Shown here in pieces: positions 11,127 to 21,203 of a stretch of 64,000 bases of DNA. The stretch covers positions 3,137,544-3,201,543 of the forward strand of contig OY756968.1 in NCBI GenBank assembly GCA_963580455.1, in the 5' to 3' direction. Under the pieces are notes generated by a model. It saw nothing but the letters and a program-made list of their open reading frames with translations, was not told the DNA's origin and did not search any database. Source of the stretch: Euonymus europaeus. Its lineage: Eukaryota; Streptophyta; Magnoliopsida; Celastrales; Celastraceae. Numbering within the stretch: position 1 is the stretch's first letter; every line of letters starts with the position of its first letter. Made by a program: the position numbers and the translations under genes.

Positions 11127-11384
11127 ATGTGGTTTGCTTGTGGAAGGAGAATCATATACTCATCTTTAGTGATTCTCTTGATGATTTTGGGATCACATAT
11201 TTGGTTATGCTGCGAGTGCAAGGCATGAGCAATACGGATATTTCCACAAAACGCCATGATGAATGTGAAAGATAGCAGCAAGGTGCTATTCAATAGTAGT
11301 GCTTTTCTTTTCAACAAAACTGACAAAGGATTTGAAGAGACCAAAAGAATAGTACCCAGTTGCCCAGATCCTCTCCACAACTAG
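11127..11384 (+). pseudogene. CLE27: CLE27-like signalling peptide precursor with one in-frame stop
   Basis: From ATG 11127 one frame runs 86 codons to TAG 11382-11384, interrupted only by TGA at 11226-11228. It starts with a short basic end and a hydrophobic stretch (IIYSSLVILLMILGSHIWL), as expected of a secretory signal, followed by CCECKA and the stop. After it comes AIRIFPQNAMMNVKDSSKVL, a variable middle, and the terminal TKRIVPSCPDPLHN directly before the TAG. RIVPSCPDPLHN is a canonical CLE dodecapeptide with cysteine in place of the usual glycine, the variant I associate with CLE27; AIRIFP after the signal also fits that family. CLE peptides are secreted ligands of leucine-rich-repeat receptor kinases. 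The TGA falls just where the signal would be cleaved and should prevent peptide production, unless it is read through or is a sequencing error. A hAT element starts 20 bases after the stop. Confidence 0.85.
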
Positions 11385-12150
11385 CAGTGTAGTACAGCCA
11401 TAACCAGGGGCGGCCGCCCAGGGCCCCCAATTTTTTTTTTAGTACTAATATTTTTTAACATATGTATAAAATTTATTTTTTACAATCATCGTGTTCCTAC
11501 TTCACTTGTGGTCTAGCGGCACAACAATTGTTTTACATATTGAAGTCTCCGATTTGAGCCTTACATCCTACATCTTCTCTTTTTTTTTTCCTTCTTTCCA
11601 TTGTTTTTAAAATTGGGCCCTCCAATTTCAAGCCCAAACATCCATTTTTTATATTTAAAATTGGGCTTACTTACTTAGAGGGCCCAATTTCAGTAGCCTT
11701 AATTGGCTAATTTGCATCTCATCTCTCTCTCTCGTTTCCAATCTCTGTCTCTCCTCCAACCAAGACTCCAACGTCTCTGAGTCTCTCTACTTTGACTCTC
11801 TTTGAGCTTCTATCTGGCTTGCCTCTGCCTCTCTCCCTCCGTGACAGGCGGCCCTCCTGCGACTCGTCAGCCATCTCCCGATCTCCGACTGTCCATCTTT
11901 ATTATTTTCGGTCTTCCGCTCCGTCGCTCCGCCTGACGCCTGGGCGCTGCCACGCTAGTGCCTGGCCCTGGTTGGCGCGTTGCTGCCTTACTGGCCGGTG
12001 GGCGCTGGTCGGTTGGTGCAGACAGCAGTCAGCAGAATTGCATATTTGCAGTGGTGCTTAACTGGACTGGACCAACTGGTTGCTGGCTTAGTGGCTTGCT
12101 GCGGCGGTGCTGGCGTGTTGCCTTGCTGCTGCTGGAGTGCTGGTGCTAGG

Positions 12151-12286
12151 TAGGCCTCTTCAAACGGCCCTTGGGCCAGCCTGAACCCGGCCCGGGCCCG
12201 AAGGGACATCGGGCTTGGGCAGCCCGACCTAGGCTTCGGGCGGGCCTGGGCTCCATTTCTAGGGCCGAGCCCAAAAAATATAATAC

Positions 12287-12322
<36 letters not shown>

Positions 12323-12484
12323 CATAAATATATATCTATACATACATATAAATATATATGTGTGTGTGTGTGACGGTGTGCATGTAACATGCACACTGTC
12401 ACACTAATATATATATATATATAATATGTATATATATATATATCTCTATGTGTGTGTGTGACAGTGTGCATGCTACACACACAC

Positions 12485-12520
<36 letters not shown>

Positions 12521-12866
12521 TTATATGTATATATATATTCGTATACACATAAATATATCTATACATATTATATATATATATAATATGTATATTATGTTAC
12601 ATGCACACTGTCGCACTAATGTGTGTGTATATATATAATATGTATAGATATATTTATGTGTACATATATATATATTGTATAGATATATTTATATGCGTGT
12701 GTATATATATTAATTTAATACATAGGCCCGAGGCCTGACTTTTGGCCCGAATTACTTGGGCCAAGGTCGGGCTTGGACTTATCAAATTCTCCTAGGCTCT
12801 CGGGCTTGGGCTAAGTCCGGGCCTGGCCTAATTTTTTGGGCCTGCCCGGCCCGATGACGAGGCCTA
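12151..12866. mobile_element. hAT-like element nested in the larger hAT element, 8 bp TSD
   Basis: GTGCTAGG flanks it at 12143-12150 and 12867-12874. The ends are TAGGCCTCTTC on the left and GACGAGGCCTA on the right, an inverted repeat with one mismatch in 11. Both arms are rich in GGGCCCGG-type phrases, and the centre is a long (TA)n and TG/CA-rich array. It has no coding capacity. Confidence 0.82.
12290..12710. repeat. (TA)n with interspersed (TG)n/(CA)n
   Basis: Alternating TATATA runs and TGTGTGTG segments fill the middle of the nested element. The unit ACAGTGTGCATG or its complement (GCACACTGTC) recurs several times near 12380, 12460 and 12600, so a longer unit has been amplified. Confidence 0.9.
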
Positions 12867-13137
12867 GTGCTAGGCTCAGTCAGCCAGTCAGGTGTTTTCG
12901 TTCCTCTTCCTCAACTCAATCCTCACTGCCTTGCTGCTACTTGATTAGTTGATTAATTGATTTGCTATTTGCTAATTGTTGTTGGAGTGCTGGTGCTGCT
13001 TAATTAGTTGATTAATTGATGATTACTTGATTTGTTATTGCTGTTGGTGCTGCCTTAGTTATTGCTTATTAGTTAATTAATACTTGATTAGTTGATTTCA
13101 TTGTTTAATTGATAATTGATTTATCAATTTAAGCATA

Positions 13138-13342
13138 ATGAGCAGTAGAAAGTATATGTCTGGATATGAGAAAGAAAAAAAAAAGATGAAGAAGAAACAA
13201 ATCAACCATTATTGATTGATAATGTGGTTGAGAATGATCAATTTGAAGAGGAAACAAATCAACCTTAGCGGAAAAGATTGATTATACCACTGTAATTAAT
13301 GATTTTGCATCTCAAAATGCTAGAAGAGCCGTATTTGAATAA
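13138..13342 (+). pseudogene. Remnants of a hAT (DUF4371-type) transposase
   Basis: An ATG at 13138 opens MSSRKYMSGYEKEKKKMKKK, the usual lysine-rich start of the plant hAT proteins resembling ZMYM1, and it stops after a few codons. At 13268-13342 a separate frame reads IDYTTVINDFASQNARRAVF and stops, which matches the C-terminal tail of the same type of transposase. The whole central part (zinc finger, DUF4371 and hAT dimerisation core) has been deleted, so the element depended on transposase from elsewhere. Confidence 0.65.
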
Positions 13343-13457
13343 TATTATACCTTATAGTCGATTTTTTTTTAAGATATACTATAGCATTTTAAGAGGGGAC
13401 CCTTTCAAAGAGTTCACCCAAGGCCCCCCAAATCTCGGGAACGCCACCGGCCATAAC

Positions 13458-15340
13458 TCTTCTCCAACATTTTTATGATTTTTCTTTATTGAGCCTTTGT
13501 TGAATATTATCTAAAATAACCCACGTTTCCCGTTCGGTTTGACTCCCAAAGCTTTTAAATATTAGGTGGGGACTGGGGAACTGGGGTGTTTTGGTATTGT
13601 AAGGGTTTTTTTTCCCTTTGTTTTTTGAAATTTGTATAGAGATCATGATTCTACAGAACGGGACGAACTACTTTCAATTTTATAGTGATTACACATGAAA
13701 AATCGACTGATATTAGTGCTATAATTTTTAGATCCTTAATATGGAAGAAGAAGAAGAAACACGTCACAAACAGTGCCACAATACGTAATTATGTGATTGT
13801 TTCCGATGGAAAAATATGAAAAAATATTTTTTGTCCGTTTTAAGTTTTAACACAGAGAGGGAGGGATATCACCGGCAGGAGCCGTTCTCTCTTTGCATTT
13901 TAGGGTATTTAGTTAATATTTGGTTCATTTGTTAAGCTTTTGTTCAAATGATTTTACTTTCTGTAATTCCTTATCTTTCCACAAACAGTAATTCTCGAAA
14001 CAAACGCACGTCATTCTCCTTTAATTCTAAGTCACATGTCATGCAAGTGGAGTTTCTTTCTTTTCTTTCATTCTCTTTGGTTGGAGCCTGGAGGTAGGGG
14101 CGGGGACGAAAGGAATAGGGGTGTTCCGTCCCCACCTTGATGTCTTGCTCCCCTATCCTGTCCCAGGGTGGGGTGGGATATCAGGGCGTGGAATATGGAC
14201 AAGACGGAATAGGGTATGTAGGATAATTTTTGCCACCCCTATCTGAAGGTAATGAAGTATTCGTTTTTTATGGGTGGGTTCGTGTTCGACGCTATGGAAG
14301 CCTTATGTGAAAAGAAAAATGTAAAGAAAAAAAATTGACTTCTACAATTAGAATCTCTCTTGTGGTCATTTCATTTTTATCTCCCTAGACCCCAATGCAT
14401 ATTGTAATCCCACTCCCTTGCTGTCTTTACTGGTACTAGGCATTACCTTAAATATAAGAAAGACTCGCCTCTATTATACATAATTAGATATCACTTATTT
14501 ATTTATATTGGCAAAGCATGTCTTACAATACAGTAATATGATAATATCAACAAAACACATCTTTAAGTACAATTTTTTTCACTTTTCATTTACAACTTCT
14601 CCAAATATCAAGCATCAACATAATTTCTCTCATATTTTTCTACAATTTTTCATTTTTTTCACAATTCTATACATCTTGCAATACAATTTTTTATCATTAT
14701 TTCTACGCATTCTAAAATTTTCAGTTCTATAAAATACTCTACGGCTCTATCATTGTGAATGCTATTAGTTGCCGTCCATTTCCATCAAGGGTTGATGGAT
14801 ATGGATTGGGCATTAGATTTGAATTTCAAGGATGATGTATTTAAGTTATTGGGCCTAGATTAGTTATATCTGAGAGTTGGGCTACTCTTTGCTGGGCTCT
14901 TCTGGTTATGGTTTAGTAAATCTTCTTGCCAGCTGTTGTTATGGCAGTGGTCACGTGTGTTCTACAATCTTCGTCTCCATCAATTCTTCAGTGCATTAGG
15001 TTAAAGGTTCGAAGAACGAGTCAACATTTCTCTGCCAGGCCAATCCCACAGATTACAGAGCAATTGTAGCCGCAGTCTTCAATATCTAAGCCAACACGGT
15101 CTGACGCGAGCTTTGTCGTCAACAAACTTGCCCATTATTTATGAATCATCCGACCGATGTTCATTGGGCTACTGTTTGTTGGGCTCTTTCGGTTATTACA
15201 TGTTACGTACACGTGTTGAATTAAGGGAGCAATTAAAATAGTTAGGTTGTCGATGGAACATGTGATAAACAGTTAAAAGTTTAAAACTAAAAGTTGGCTT
15301 TTGCTTTCATAATTCATAACATCGTAGTGGCATTTGAAAG
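13458..15340. other. Intergenic DNA with a Tourist-like MITE relative
   Basis: No gene is seen. Around 14500-14750 the phrases CAACAAAACACATCTTTAAG and repeated ACAATTTTTCA resemble, on the minus strand, the arms of the MITE at 38043-38419. Near 14100-14240 lies GC-richer DNA with GGGTGTTCCGTCCCCACC and CCTGTCCCAGGGTGGGGTGG, probably the core of another small element. Confidence 0.4.
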
Positions 15341-15450
15341 GGGAAATGGATTTTCTTGGAATTATTTTATGCAATATCATCACATCATCATCATTGAATA
15401 TATTGATGGTGATGATGTTATCATATTACACCATAATTTGAATCGAGAGT
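15341..15450. mobile_element. Truncated copy of the foldback MITE seen at 10731-10880
   Basis: GGAAATGGATTTTCTTGGAA, the hairpin CATCACATCATCATCATTGA facing TTGATGGTGATGATG, and CACCATAATTTGAATC follow the order of the 10731 element. The right arm (TTTCATGCAATCATTCCAGC in the other copy) is missing, so it is right-truncated. It is clearly diverged. Confidence 0.7.
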
Positions 15451-15860
15451 ACTAATTGTAAAGCTGGCCTGGATTCGTGTGAGATTTTGTTGATAGGAGT
15501 ACTTGATACTAATTAATCCAAAATAAGTAAACTAATTGATTAATATCATAGGTAACTTCCTGTAAAAGGCCCTCATTACTGCCACAAGAATGAAGTAAAA
15601 GATCAACCGGCCGGCCAGGACAGTGATTAGCCCTTTATATATGAGATGCTAGTAAATGAGATGAATTTGCTCGGTGCTTGCAGCTCTTTTTTAGCAATTA
15701 AGAGTGCTAGCATTGGAGGAGTTAGAGAGTTATAATTCTGGTAAGAAAATATATCTTAACTTCATTGATTTTTAGGCAAATTTTGAGGAGGGTGAATGTC
15801 ATATTCATTTCTTAATTGTAGTTGGTCTACTTTAGTACTTTTGATCGCTTTATTGCTTGA

Positions 15861-16513
15861 GTTTTTTTTTTTCTGAAACTAGCATCCTGAACAAAATTAT
15901 TTATAATTTTAACACCCGTTTGATAATATTTTTGAAACTAACACTCTAAACCTACTTTTTTATTTCTCCAAAATCATGATCAAATCGCTTGTCTAGAGCA
16001 TGATTATCATCATCCACACTACGATCGTAGCTGCTCGAGGATGACGAATCAAAGAGCTAGTGATTTTCATTTGCGAAACTTTAATTTTAGCTATGCGTAC
16101 CCCAGAAAGAAATATCAAAGCCAACAACAAAAATCACACCACATATACACGCAAATTACAACAACAAAACACAAAGCACTATTGAGCTTTGAAACCCCAA
16201 AATTTGCAGTCAAATGGGCTCCTTGTAGCTTTAGATTCATTCAACTGCTTCCCGATAAGGAAATGATGAAGCTTATTCATGAAGATGAACGATTCAGGCG
16301 GTTACTTGGAAAGAACCGATGTAGAAGCATGGAGGAATCATCGGATGCAGAAGGTTGTGGGTGAGGAGAATCCAATAGGAGGGGAGGGTGGCATTTTCAA
16401 TCTCAAATTGAAAAGGTAGGTTTGGAATGCTAGTTTGGGTAGTATTATCAAACGAGTGCTAAAGTTAGAAATAGTTTATTTCAAAATGCTATATTTAGAA
16501 GAAGAAAAAAATC
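15861..16513. mobile_element. Pack-MULE-like element with ~100 bp inverted ends and 9 bp TSD
   Basis: Near-identical 9 bp repeats flank it: ATTGCTTGA (15852-15860) and ATTGTTTGA (16514-16522). The left arm (15861-15957) and the reverse complement of the right arm (about 16412-16513) align over roughly 100 bases, sharing CGTTTGATAATA, AAACTAGCAT and CTAAACCTAC/CCAAACCTAC. Long inverted ends with a 9 bp target duplication are typical of Mutator-like elements. The interior (about 15960-16410) is not transposase; it holds an open frame of 107 codons from ATG 16041 to a TGA at 16362-16364. That frame could be a captured host fragment; I do not recognise it. Confidence 0.75.
16041..16364 (+). CDS. 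Unrecognised open frame inside the Pack-MULE-like element
   Basis: A 107-codon frame with an ATG start. The first half is basic, aromatic and glutamine-rich; the second half (FIQLLPDKEMMKLIHEDERF, then RRLLGKNRC) looks like real helical protein sequence. It may be a captured exon piece rather than a working gene. No family is recognised. Confidence 0.25.
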   Translation: MTNQRASDFHLRNFNFSYAYPRKKYQSQQQKSHHIYTQITTTKHKALLSFETPKFAVKWAPCSFRFIQLLPDKEMMKLIHEDERFRRLLGKNRCRSMEESSDAEGCG

Positions 16514-16522
16514 ATTGTTTGA

Positions 16523-18627
16523 TCACCAGAAGTTTCTAAAAGTGACTCCATTTATTTGTCCCAAAGACCGAGATGCTCTCCGATCCTTTAGGTCATATAT
16601 TGTTTCTGTTGTATAGTTTCATGACACCTTGTCTACTGTTGCTTGGCTTGTCTCCTTTAGGTCATATATTGTTTGTCACCTCGGCTATGCCTTGATCGAC
16701 ATATCGAGGGAAGTTGTTCATAACTTAGATAGTATCATGCTTGTCACTTCAATTTATCACCTCAACATCTTAGACTACTCGTCCTCGACATGATCGGTAC
16801 ATTGTTCGTCCCCGAGGTCACAATATGTTTTTTTTTTTATAAGCCACAAATATATTCAAGAAACAAAAACAAGAACAATACAGAAGGGCATCATAAAGAT
16901 GGCCTAAAAATCTAACTCAAGGGACATACCCCTAGAGCATCAAAATTCTCTATAATGATATTAAGAGCTAAGTAGATTAAAAACAATCCCAAATCAAATT
17001 TAATTGATATTAAGAGGAATGAAGCAAAAGAAAAACTTAAAAGTAAGAGAAAATAAATCACTGGATTCTTATGCTGAAGTTTAATGCAATATGAGCGGGT
17101 AGTAAGAAGTCTCATCTGCTATCACCTGATTTTCTGAATTATCAGAAAAAATTCAAAGAGCTACAGCAAGGACTGCTAAAAGGCTTCAGCAGATTGCAGC
17201 TCCATGTTTGGTATGTTACCTCTATATTGCATGGTCAACCTTGCATGGAAATCTTGGCAATAATTAAACTTGAACCACAATATGTTGTTAGTCTAGTGAA
17301 GGATGATTTTTGGTATCATAAGAATGTTAGAAATAAACCTCCATGTAAGATTGAGAGATTTATTACAACTAAAAATGAAAGCAAATTTCAAACACATTCT
17401 TATCGATAGAACATTTGACGCTTTTACTCTACTCTGTAGATTTTGTTAAGCGACGCACATTTTTTTCTCTCTCTTTTTTTGATAGAAGGAAGAAATTTAT
17501 TAATGAAAAAACCACAAAATGACAAAACAACAGCCCTGGAAGGCAAATTTGGAAAAACACAAGTCAACAAGCCGTGGGATCCGTGACGCGACCGTATAAA
17601 TATGTTCAATTAAGGCTTTATAATGATGACAACAGTGCAAACTCACAAGCACTCAACCAAATAAAAATTGATAACCCCGTGAACTCAAATAACTCAACCA
17701 AACAAAAATTGTTAACCGACACGTATAGTAAACCAATAAATACTTTAGTCTCTGTTTGTTGCTGGGGAGATATTATTATATGTGGTATGTACATGCACGC
17801 AAACGGCCGGACTGTTGAAAATGACTATATATGAATCCATCTAAATCTAAAATCTAATGAAATAGGTTGTGTGTTGTAATTCAACCTCCCAGACATAACA
17901 AATAATATATCAAAATACATAGCAATTAAATAAAGTGAAAGAAGGAAGTAAACACAAGATTTACGTGGTTGGATAATAAAGTTTACATCCATTGAGTCTA
18001 TACTATATAGTTTCGTTTATTACAAGAAATTCAGTTAGAGTTATAGTAAGCTACCTGCTCGACTAATACGTTATACTCCCCTCAAGCACAAGCGGGCCTA
18101 TTAAGGGTCAAGGGTTGGCACTAACTTTTTGAATTTTTCTTGTAAGTATATGTAATAACTAATAATAATAAGTTTTGTTTTTTTATCATATATTCATAGT
18201 AGTTTTGTCCATTTTGATTTTGTAATGTTTGCCTTAACGACACATTATTGTTATATATTATTCTGGCTATATAACCACATGAAATTCACATTTCTTTCAT
18301 TAGTACTTTCCATTAAGAGGATAGTTCTATTATATATAGTAAATTTTGACCTCATACATTCCTTCCTACATGATAGTAGATAGCTAGAGAAAGGAACAAA
18401 GAAATACTGAAAGAAAAACATTAACATCGAAGATATTGTGTAACTATGCAAATTCATACAAATAAAAAAAAACTTATTTTAAAAAAGAAAATAAAAGAGA
18501 AAGTAATACAGTGTTTAATTGTACTAGACGAATGAGCAGGAAGAGGAAAGCCAAGCGTGCAGAGATAGAAGAAGTAAATGCTAATCCAGACTCCTTTAAA
18601 ACCATACGCCAATCCCAAACTCCGAAC
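16523..18627. other. Intergenic DNA with retroelement scraps
   Basis: At 16828-16900 and 17470-17560, poly-T followed by ATAAGCCACAAATATATTCA or GATAGAAGGAAGAAATTTAT resembles, on the minus strand, 3' tails of LINEs, so two short LINE stubs are likely. At 17930-18110, AACACAAGATTTACGTGGTT and TATACTCCCCTCAAGCACAA are phrases common in plant LTR retrotransposons. No gene is seen. Confidence 0.4.
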
Positions 18628-20118
18628 CTAGAGCTTCACGACCTCAGGAATATGGACTGGGTACCTGTCAATGCAATCGGCCCAAGGCCCATCTTTCGGT
18701 GCCTTGATGCTTTTATTGCACTTCCATACCGCACTATTACACTTGAAACCACTCCCAAAAGCTATCTGCCACACCCTATCACCCTTCCTCATCCTCCCTT
18801 TCGCCTCTATGTACCCCAGCTCATACCACAGCGAAGACGACGACGTGTTGCCAAAACGGTGCAGTGTCATCCTTGATGCCTCCACGTGTTCCGCTGATAA
18901 CTGCAGGTTCTTCTGTAGCTCGTCAATCACCGCACGGCCTCCAGCGTGGATACAAAAGTGCTCAAATGCATGTTTGAAGTCCGGAATGTAAGGCTTCCAT
19001 TTGGGATTTAAGATTTTCCGACCAATCAGAGTCGCCAGAAACAGGAGTTGTTCAGATGCGGGGAGGACTAGAGGACCGATTGTGGTGATGTTTGATTTCA
19101 AGGCCTCCCCAGCTATGGCCATAAGATCTTTAGAAAGTGAAATACCGGCTTTGCCCTCTCTGTCTTCCTCCTCGTACACGCAGCGGTATGCTTTGTCATC
19201 AGCACCTTTGTGTGTTCGAACCACGTGGACGAGCCGGTACTTGGCTCGCCTCCGCTCCGACCGGCGGTTCGATAAGAGGATCGCGGCTCCACCCATTCGG
19301 AACAGACAGTTAGGGAGCAGCATGGCTCGTTCGTTCCCTTGGTAATAATTGGGAGTAATAATCTCCGTACTCACAACGACGGCGTTTGAATTCGGATGCA
19401 CTTGCAGAAGATCACGTGCTAAATCGATTGAAATTAAACCAGCACTGCATCCCATACCGGAAAGATTGAAGCTCTTAATGTTGCTTCGCAGCTTATATTT
19501 ATTAACCACCATAGCAGACAGAGACGGTGTGGGAGAGAAAAGACTGCAGTTGACAATCAGTATGTCAATGTCTTTAGGCTTAAGACCAGTTTTTTGGAAC
19601 AAAGAGTCCATGGCGGAGAAAATAACAAGCTCAGCTTCACCTCTCGCAGACTCCATAGTCGGCGTTGGAGGAATGTAATGAATCGCAGGAGGCAAACAAG
19701 TCTCTTCACCTAACCCAGACCTTTCAAGGATCTTCATTTGAAACTCAACACTCTTGGGTTTATCCTTCAAAATAAGCCTAGAATGTTCCATGAAGGTCCC
19801 GAACGGAACGCGGCAAGTGACCGGTGGCTTGAAACACGCGTAATCCACCAAATAGATCGTTCTGGGCTTAGACATGAAATAAACGGTCCCAACGAAAATG
19901 ATCAAGAAAGATGAACAGAGGATTTGCACCAAATCAAAATGAAGTGATCTCCAGAGACTCAAGATTTCGTCCGGTCCCATACGGAGAACCTCCATTAAAA
20001 CACCGAACATAACTGGAACCAAGAGCAGGTACAGAATGTGGTTCACAAGGTATTGGTAGCCGAGTTTAACGTACTTGAGCTTCACAGAGTGGGAGAAATC
20101 GGGCAAGATTGGAGGCAT
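18628..20118 (-). CDS. KCS: 3-ketoacyl-CoA synthase (FAE1/KCS family)
   Basis: An intronless frame of 496 codons encodes a full-length KCS. The enzyme condenses malonyl-CoA with a long-chain acyl-CoA, the rate-setting step of very-long-chain fatty acid elongation at the endoplasmic reticulum, feeding cuticular wax, suberin and sphingolipids. Two N-terminal membrane segments are visible (about residues 28-47 and 64-83), then the catalytic domain. The active-site triad is complete: Cys224 in SGMGCSAGLISIDLA, His391 in EHFCIHAGGRAV and Asn424 in RFGNTSSSS, at almost the same positions as in Arabidopsis FAE1. The start is clear: MPPILPDFSHSVKLKYVKLG is a typical KCS N-terminus. The sequence resembles the KCS4/KCS9/KCS11 group more than FAE1 itself, but I cannot fix the orthologue. 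Nothing suggests inactivity. Confidence 0.95.
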   Translation of the reverse strand: MPPILPDFSHSVKLKYVKLGYQYLVNHILYLLLVPVMFGVLMEVLRMGPDEILSLWRSLHFDLVQILCSSFLIIFVGTVYFMSKPRTIYLVDYACFKPPVTCRVPFGTFMEHSRLILKDKPKSVEFQMKILERSGLGEETCLPPAIHYIPPTPTMESARGEAELVIFSAMDSLFQKTGLKPKDIDILIVNCSLFSPTPSLSAMVVNKYKLRSNIKSFNLSGMGCSAGLISIDLARDLLQVHPNSNAVVVSTEIITPNYYQGNERAMLLPNCLFRMGGAAILLSNRRSERRRAKYRLVHVVRTHKGADDKAYRCVYEEEDREGKAGISLSKDLMAIAGEALKSNITTIGPLVLPASEQLLFLATLIGRKILNPKWKPYIPDFKHAFEHFCIHAGGRAVIDELQKNLQLSAEHVEASRMTLHRFGNTSSSSLWYELGYIEAKGRMRKGDRVWQIAFGSGFKCNSAVWKCNKSIKAPKDGPWADCIDRYPVHIPEVVKL

Positions 20119-20353
20119 TTTTAGAGAGAGAAGATGTTGGAGTACTAGTGTAGTCGAGAGAGGGAGAGATGAGACAGAATAATATCAGCCAGCCAGCCAG
20201 CCAGGTATACCACCAAGACAGGTGTGGAGGATCCAGATTTAAAGGCTGAAGGGACCGGGAGCAATGAAGGTGGCAGATGAGAGGATTAAATGATACAGTC
20301 TCACTCTCAACGCTCACTTAACTTTAACTTGTATTAACTCCCGGCCCCTAACT

Positions 20354-20363
20354 CTTTATATTT
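20354..20363 (-). promoter_or_regulatory. Possible TATA box of the KCS gene
   Basis: On the minus strand AAATATAAAG lies about 240 bases before the ATG, implying a leader of about 200 bases. Other TA-rich candidates exist nearby (20405-20435). Confidence 0.35.
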
Positions 20364-20632
20364 CCTTTCCAGTTGTAGCTAAATCTCCAACACCACTAAT
20401 TTTTTATATAATAATAATTTATTATTATTTATATGTTTTCGACCATTTGACTAGTATAATATTAAACAAGTTTGGTAAACTGCATGTGATATGTAATTAG
20501 AATCGGGGATTATCAGGTAATCACCAGCAGACCAGCTACATTAATAAGTAGTCCTGTGTTCACACGACCTAACCGAATGTATTAACGGTTGTAATAACAA
20601 ATTAACAATCAATGGAAGTTGACAAAAGTGTA

Positions 20633-21203
20633 GAGTGTGTTTGGTTAGTGTTTTGAAAACTGTTTTCTGTTTTGAAAAATCAAATGATTGCTTAAAATTC
20701 ATTTGGCTAACTGTTTTGAGTATTTATTTTTAAAAACAGTTTTCATTTTTCAGTTTTTAAAAACTAGAAAACCAAAACAACATTTTGTTGTTTTGTACGA
20801 TTTTCAAGTGGCATAATTTTAATTAAGCTGAATTTATTTTATTTTATTTTTCTCTCTCTTCTCTCACTCCCAATGGATTAACTCCTCTCTCCACCGGCAT
20901 CGTCGTCCGGCCACCGGAAGGCCTTGCTCCGGTTTTGACCCAAAATCATCTTCATTTTGACCCAATCGATGAATTTGAATTTGATTTTCATAAATTTGAA
21001 TTTTATTTTGATGAATTTCAATTTCATTTGACTAAATTTTAATTTTAATTTTAATTTCATGTTTTTCAGTTTCCGAAAACAAAGTCAAATATCACCAACC
21101 AAATGAATTTCTTAACAGTTTTTTTTCCTAAAAAATGTTTCTAAAAACTATACTCAAAATCGTTTTTAAAAACTAAAAAAGAAAATAATATCCAAACACA
21201 CTC
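20633..21203. mobile_element. MITE, 571 bp, ends GAGTGTGTTTGG
   Basis: The left end reads GAGTGTGTTTGGTTAGTG; the right end, reverse complemented, reads GAGTGTGTTTGGATATTA. GTA adjoins both outer edges, which could be a 3 bp target duplication. The arms are rich in AAAACTGTTTT and TTTTAAAAACT. The middle has short direct repeats of an AAATTTGAATTTGATTTT type and a GC-rich patch (20880-20940). It has no coding capacity. The right end of a second copy opens the window (1-125). The class is unresolved (Harbinger-like by end sequence). Confidence 0.75.

Larger units (their letters stand above)
11405..13449. mobile_element. Non-autonomous hAT element, 2.0 kb, 8 bp TSD
   Basis: GCCATAAC is duplicated at 11397-11404 and 13450-13457, an 8 bp target duplication as hAT transposons make. 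The ends are CAGGGGCGG on the left and CGCCACCG on the right, imperfect inverted repeats (CAGGGGCG against CGGTGGCG). Inside, 13138-13342 keeps short pieces of a DUF4371-type hAT transposase. The element carries a second, nested element (12151-12866). A tRNA-like pair of boxes lies at 11507-11520 and 11549-11560. GC content in its middle (11800-12150) is well above the surroundings, with CT-rich and GC-rich DNA that may be captured host sequence. Confidence 0.85.

Noticed and set aside
10965..11228. 87-codon plus-strand frame with an ER repeat
   Set aside because: The first part is the translated GA microsatellite; the real start is ATG 11127 of the CLE27-like gene, which shares the frame.
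12146..12486. Tyr/Ile-rich frames on both strands
   Set aside because: Translation of (TA)n and (TG)n repeats.
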